In this document: one piece after another, positions 6,692-8,750 of the stretch
Layout of the letters: each line of letters opens with the position of its first letter
Numbering within the stretch: position 1 is the stretch's first letter
Origin: an uncultured Acholeplasmataceae bacterium
Lineage (GTDB): Bacteria; Bacillota_I; Bacilli_A; Acholeplasmatales; Acholeplasmataceae
NCBI GenBank assembly: GCA_938041945.1
Contig: CALISC010000055.1
Span: 1-8,750, forward strand
Direction: 5' to 3'
Length of the DNA: 8,750 nt
Position numbers and translations under genes: made by a program
Notes under the pieces: generated by a model
Database searches by the model: none
What the model saw: only the letters and a program-made list of their open reading frames with translations
What the model was told of the DNA's origin: nothing

Positions 6692-7315
6692 TTACTTTAA
6701 AGAGTCATATATCTTTTTAATAATTTTACCGTCGTAAGTTTTACAAATACTCTCTTTGGGAATAAACACTGGATAAAGCGGATCTTTTTTAATCAAATCA
6801 AAAAATCTTTGAAGAATCTTGAGATAATCGTTGAATTTACCTTGTATTTTTTCACTGACTTTAATCATAAAAGGCGAGGTAAAAGTCATTCCGCTGTAAC
6901 AATCATTTATTTGACTGCAAATAAGAGTACCACCACCACTTCCAACCGATTTTCCTTTTGGCTCTTCCATAATTTTAATGTGTAAAATCAAGTGTTCCAA
7001 AATATCACAGTACACTAATCTTTCTGCTTTCTGATAAGCAAATGGATGTTTAACAGCAAATTCAGGTTTAGAAAGTTTAATTGCTTTATTTTCGTCAATG
7101 TGGTGACAAAACAGACCTTCGTTTCCTCTTGTAATTTTATTGTTTTTAGATTTACAAGTTTCGGTTAAAAAGTAATTACCGTTAGCAGGTCCGTACTTGG
7201 CGATTAAGTGTGCTACTAAGTCTATGTACGACATTTTTAACTGGTCGGTGTAAGTAATTGAAGGGTCGTATGAAACAGACGGTATTTGTTCTAAAATAAT
7301 TTTTTCATTATTCAT
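6692..7315 (-). CDS. Small Cys/His-rich protein with an HNH-like motif, unknown function
   Basis: I do not recognise a named family. The 207-residue protein has no signal peptide or membrane segment. Its most distinctive part is GLFCHHIDE (67-75) followed about 25 residues later by RLVYCDILEHLILH (99-112). A paired His-His after a short strand, then a Cys and a His-x3-His spacing (H108, H112), resembles the HNH/beta-beta-alpha-metal nuclease layout, although the central Asn of classical HNH is not obvious. Other cysteines are C54, C133, C139 and C191; a Gly-rich turn GSGGG lies at 125-129. The C-terminal third is Lys-rich and probably helical. An AGGAG site 6 nt before ATG supports the start. 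It follows the AAA ATPase gene by 21 nt, so the two are probably co-transcribed. Metal-dependent nuclease is a guess from the motif only. Confidence 0.8.
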   Translation of the reverse strand: MNNEKIILEQIPSVSYDPSITYTDQLKMSYIDLVAHLIAKYGPANGNYFLTETCKSKNNKITRGNEGLFCHHIDENKAIKLSKPEFAVKHPFAYQKAERLVYCDILEHLILHIKIMEEPKGKSVGSGGGTLICSQINDCYSGMTFTSPFMIKVSEKIQGKFNDYLKILQRFFDLIKKDPLYPVFIPKESICKTYDGKIIKKIYDSLK

Positions 7316-7336
7316 ATCGTTCTCCTAAAATATTTT

Positions 7337-8653
7337 TTAGACAAACATAATTAAATAAATTGGTAGAGTTACTAAATTGCCTTCTTGTTTAACTATGTTT
7401 TTGTTGCCAAAAACATAGCCTTTGGCAAGTTTATATTGTCCGTTTTTATCAATTAGTTTAGGCAGAGCCCGGAAATTAGTTTGGTTGTTTCCTGACTTAA
7501 TTTCAATTGCTACAGCAGAAAGCAGATTGTAGTCATTGATTAAAAAATCAACTTCTCCAACTTTTTTTGAATCAAAATAAAATAAACTGTGCTCGTGTGC
7601 TTTGAGTTCAGTTGCACATGCGTGTTCGTAAACTGAACCTAAGTTGATGTTTTTATCGGTATTTAAAATTGGCTGTATGTTAGTCTTAAAAAGTAGGTTA
7701 GTCAGTATTCCAACATCGTTGTAGTAAAGCTTTATTAAGTTTTTAGCGGTTACGTCAAAAAGTGGAAATTTAGGATTAGAAACTGCTTTTACTTGGTTAG
7801 CAACACCAGCGGAAACTAAATATTCAAACTCGTCTTGATATTTTTCTAAAGATGAATTAACTTTATTTTCAATAGCCTTAAAGTTAACTCTCTTTACTTT
7901 GTTTGACATATTTGAAACCATATCTTCATAAATTTTAGCAATTTTTAGTTTAGTATTTTCTTGGTATCTAGCAGCGTCGTCTTGGTAATGTGCATAAACA
8001 TAGGTTTGAACTCTGCGAGTAGCCTTCACGTCTTTGTTTAACACGTATTCTTTAACTGCGTCTGGTAGACCACCTGCAATTAAATACTCTTTGAATAGCA
8101 ATAAAATACGGCTGTGAATAGCTTCATTAATTGGAGTTAAATTTAAAAATGAAGATCTTAGATAGTCAATTACATCCGTCCCTACTCCGTTTGCCCATAA
8201 GAATTCCTCAAAGTCAAGTGGAAACATTTCGACTTCATCGATTGCACCCATCGGGATAAAGATGTGTTTTAAAGTAATTCCAAGCAAAGAACCTGAGACT
8301 ATGTATCTGTATCTACGTTCTTTATATAAGTCTTTTAAGAGAGTAATTAAATGTGGGTAGTATTGAATTTCATCAAGGAAAATGATTGTGTTTGAAATGT
8401 CTGCTTTTTTTAAATCAAAAATACTGCTAATGTATTTATAAAAAGAATCCGTATCTCTAATACTAAAAAAGCGTTGTTTGTTTTCGTAGTCTGACTTTAA
8501 GTCAATTTCAAAGTAGTTTTTGAAATATTTTGGTGCTGTTCTTCTTACAATAAAACTTTTTCCGACTTGTCTGGCGCCTTCAACAATTAAGATTTTAGCA
8601 TTTTCATTTTGGTAGTTTTTTACTAAGGTTTCTTCTATTTTTCTTCTAAACAT
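7337..8653 (-). CDS. AAA-type ATPase with DUF4143 C-terminal domain
   Basis: Cytoplasmic P-loop ATPase of the widespread family annotated as ATP-binding protein/DUF4143. The N-terminal AAA domain has Walker A GARQVGKS (26-33), Walker B IIFLDEIQ (90-97) and a sensor-like YRYIVSGS (115-122). GGLPDAVKEY (194-203) marks the usual link to a helical/winged-helix middle region. The C-terminal DUF4143 part has KLYYNDVGILTNLLF (308-322), GSVYEHACATEL (339-350), GEVDFLI (366-372) and AIEIKSG (382-388). The last two match a PD-(D/E)XK nuclease-like core, with D369, E384 and K386 as candidate metal-site residues. Length (438) is normal for the family. The start is supported by AAGGAG 7 nt upstream. The biological role of this family is not established; proposals include DNA or defence-related functions. 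It is the first gene of a pair with the HNH-like protein, and the pair appears AT-richer than the importer. Confidence 0.92.
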   Translation of the reverse strand: MFRRKIEETLVKNYQNENAKILIVEGARQVGKSFIVRRTAPKYFKNYFEIDLKSDYENKQRFFSIRDTDSFYKYISSIFDLKKADISNTIIFLDEIQYYPHLITLLKDLYKERRYRYIVSGSLLGITLKHIFIPMGAIDEVEMFPLDFEEFLWANGVGTDVIDYLRSSFLNLTPINEAIHSRILLLFKEYLIAGGLPDAVKEYVLNKDVKATRRVQTYVYAHYQDDAARYQENTKLKIAKIYEDMVSNMSNKVKRVNFKAIENKVNSSLEKYQDEFEYLVSAGVANQVKAVSNPKFPLFDVTAKNLIKLYYNDVGILTNLLFKTNIQPILNTDKNINLGSVYEHACATELKAHEHSLFYFDSKKVGEVDFLINDYNLLSAVAIEIKSGNNQTNFRALPKLIDKNGQYKLAKGYVFGNKNIVKQEGNLVTLPIYLIMFV

Positions 8654-8677
8654 TTAAAATCTCCTTGCTACGCATTT

Positions 8678-8704
8678 ATTTTAGCATATTTGTTTGTTTT
8701 CCAA
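8678..8704 (-). promoter_or_regulatory. Extended -10 promoter of the AAA ATPase gene
   Basis: On the minus strand TGCTAAAAT (TAAAAT is the complement of 8678-8683) forms an extended -10. A -35-like TTGGAA (complement of 8699-8704) lies 15 nt upstream; the short spacing is less critical for extended -10 promoters. Predicted transcription start is near 8671, leaving a very short leader that begins just before the AAGGAG ribosome site (8661-8666). Confidence 0.55.
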
Positions 8705-8747
8705 TATAAAAATACCCTGAAATAGTGTGTTTTCCAATAAAAAAATA
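8695..8747. repeat. 20-bp direct repeat overlapping the AAA ATPase promoter
   Basis: TGTTTTCCAATATAAAAATA (8695-8714) recurs as TGTTTTCCAATAAAAAAATA (8728-8747), 19 of 20 identical, 33 bp apart start to start. The copy nearer the gene covers the -35 element. The array reaches the end of the window, so more copies may follow. Position and spacing (about three helical turns) suggest repeated operator sites on one DNA face; the binding protein is unknown. Confidence 0.6.
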
Positions 8748-8750
8748 GGT

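Noticed and set aside
1..8750. CRISPR array, tRNA, rRNA or transposase
   Set aside because: No regularly spaced repeats beyond the single 20-bp pair, no cloverleaf or rRNA motif, and no transposase-like product were seen on either strand.

Overview
The window carries six complete genes, all on the minus strand, in two blocks. The right block (about 6690-8653) is a two-gene unit: a DUF4143-type AAA ATPase, then a small Cys/His-rich protein with an HNH-like motif. The left block (133-6475) is a four-gene ABC importer operon of the carbohydrate/glycerol-phosphate uptake (CUT1) type, ordered ATPase, permease, permease, lipoprotein binding protein. It has a strong sigma-A-type promoter (TTGACT-17-TATAAT), a CcpA/LacI-type operator just upstream, short or overlapping junctions, and a perfect 13-bp hairpin terminator after the last gene.

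The organism looks like a low-GC Bacillota/Mycoplasmatota relative: AT-rich DNA, AGGAG-type ribosome binding sites, a cre-like operator, a Cys-anchored lipoprotein, and an ATPase-permease-permease order like the MG187-MG188-MG189 cluster of mycoplasmas. All six genes run full length without an in-frame TGA, so tryptophan is TGG only. That argues against Mycoplasma proper and fits Acholeplasma-, RF39- or Erysipelotrichia-like lineages. The exact taxon cannot be fixed from the window. Bases 1-28 match the human Alu consensus except for one base, which points to a human-associated sample with a chimeric contig end.

The most unusual content is in the transporter itself. The 741-residue ATPase, roughly twice the usual 360-370, appears to carry a PstS-like (phosphate-binding-protein fold) domain inside its C-terminal regulatory region, and that domain is itself split by a coiled coil of about 80 residues. 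The second permease has a lysine-rich helical insertion of about 180 residues between its first two membrane segments, on the predicted outer face. The binding lipoprotein has a helical insertion of about 50 residues. Three of the four subunits are therefore enlarged by similar charged helical insertions, on both sides of the membrane. A working hypothesis is that the ATPase insertion is a cytoplasmic anion or phospho-solute sensor gating uptake, and that the outer insertions act as a scaffold holding the binding protein to the permease.

The ATPase/HNH-like pair looks AT-richer than the importer and has its own promoter overlapped by a 20-bp direct repeat. It may be an accessory module; its function is unknown.
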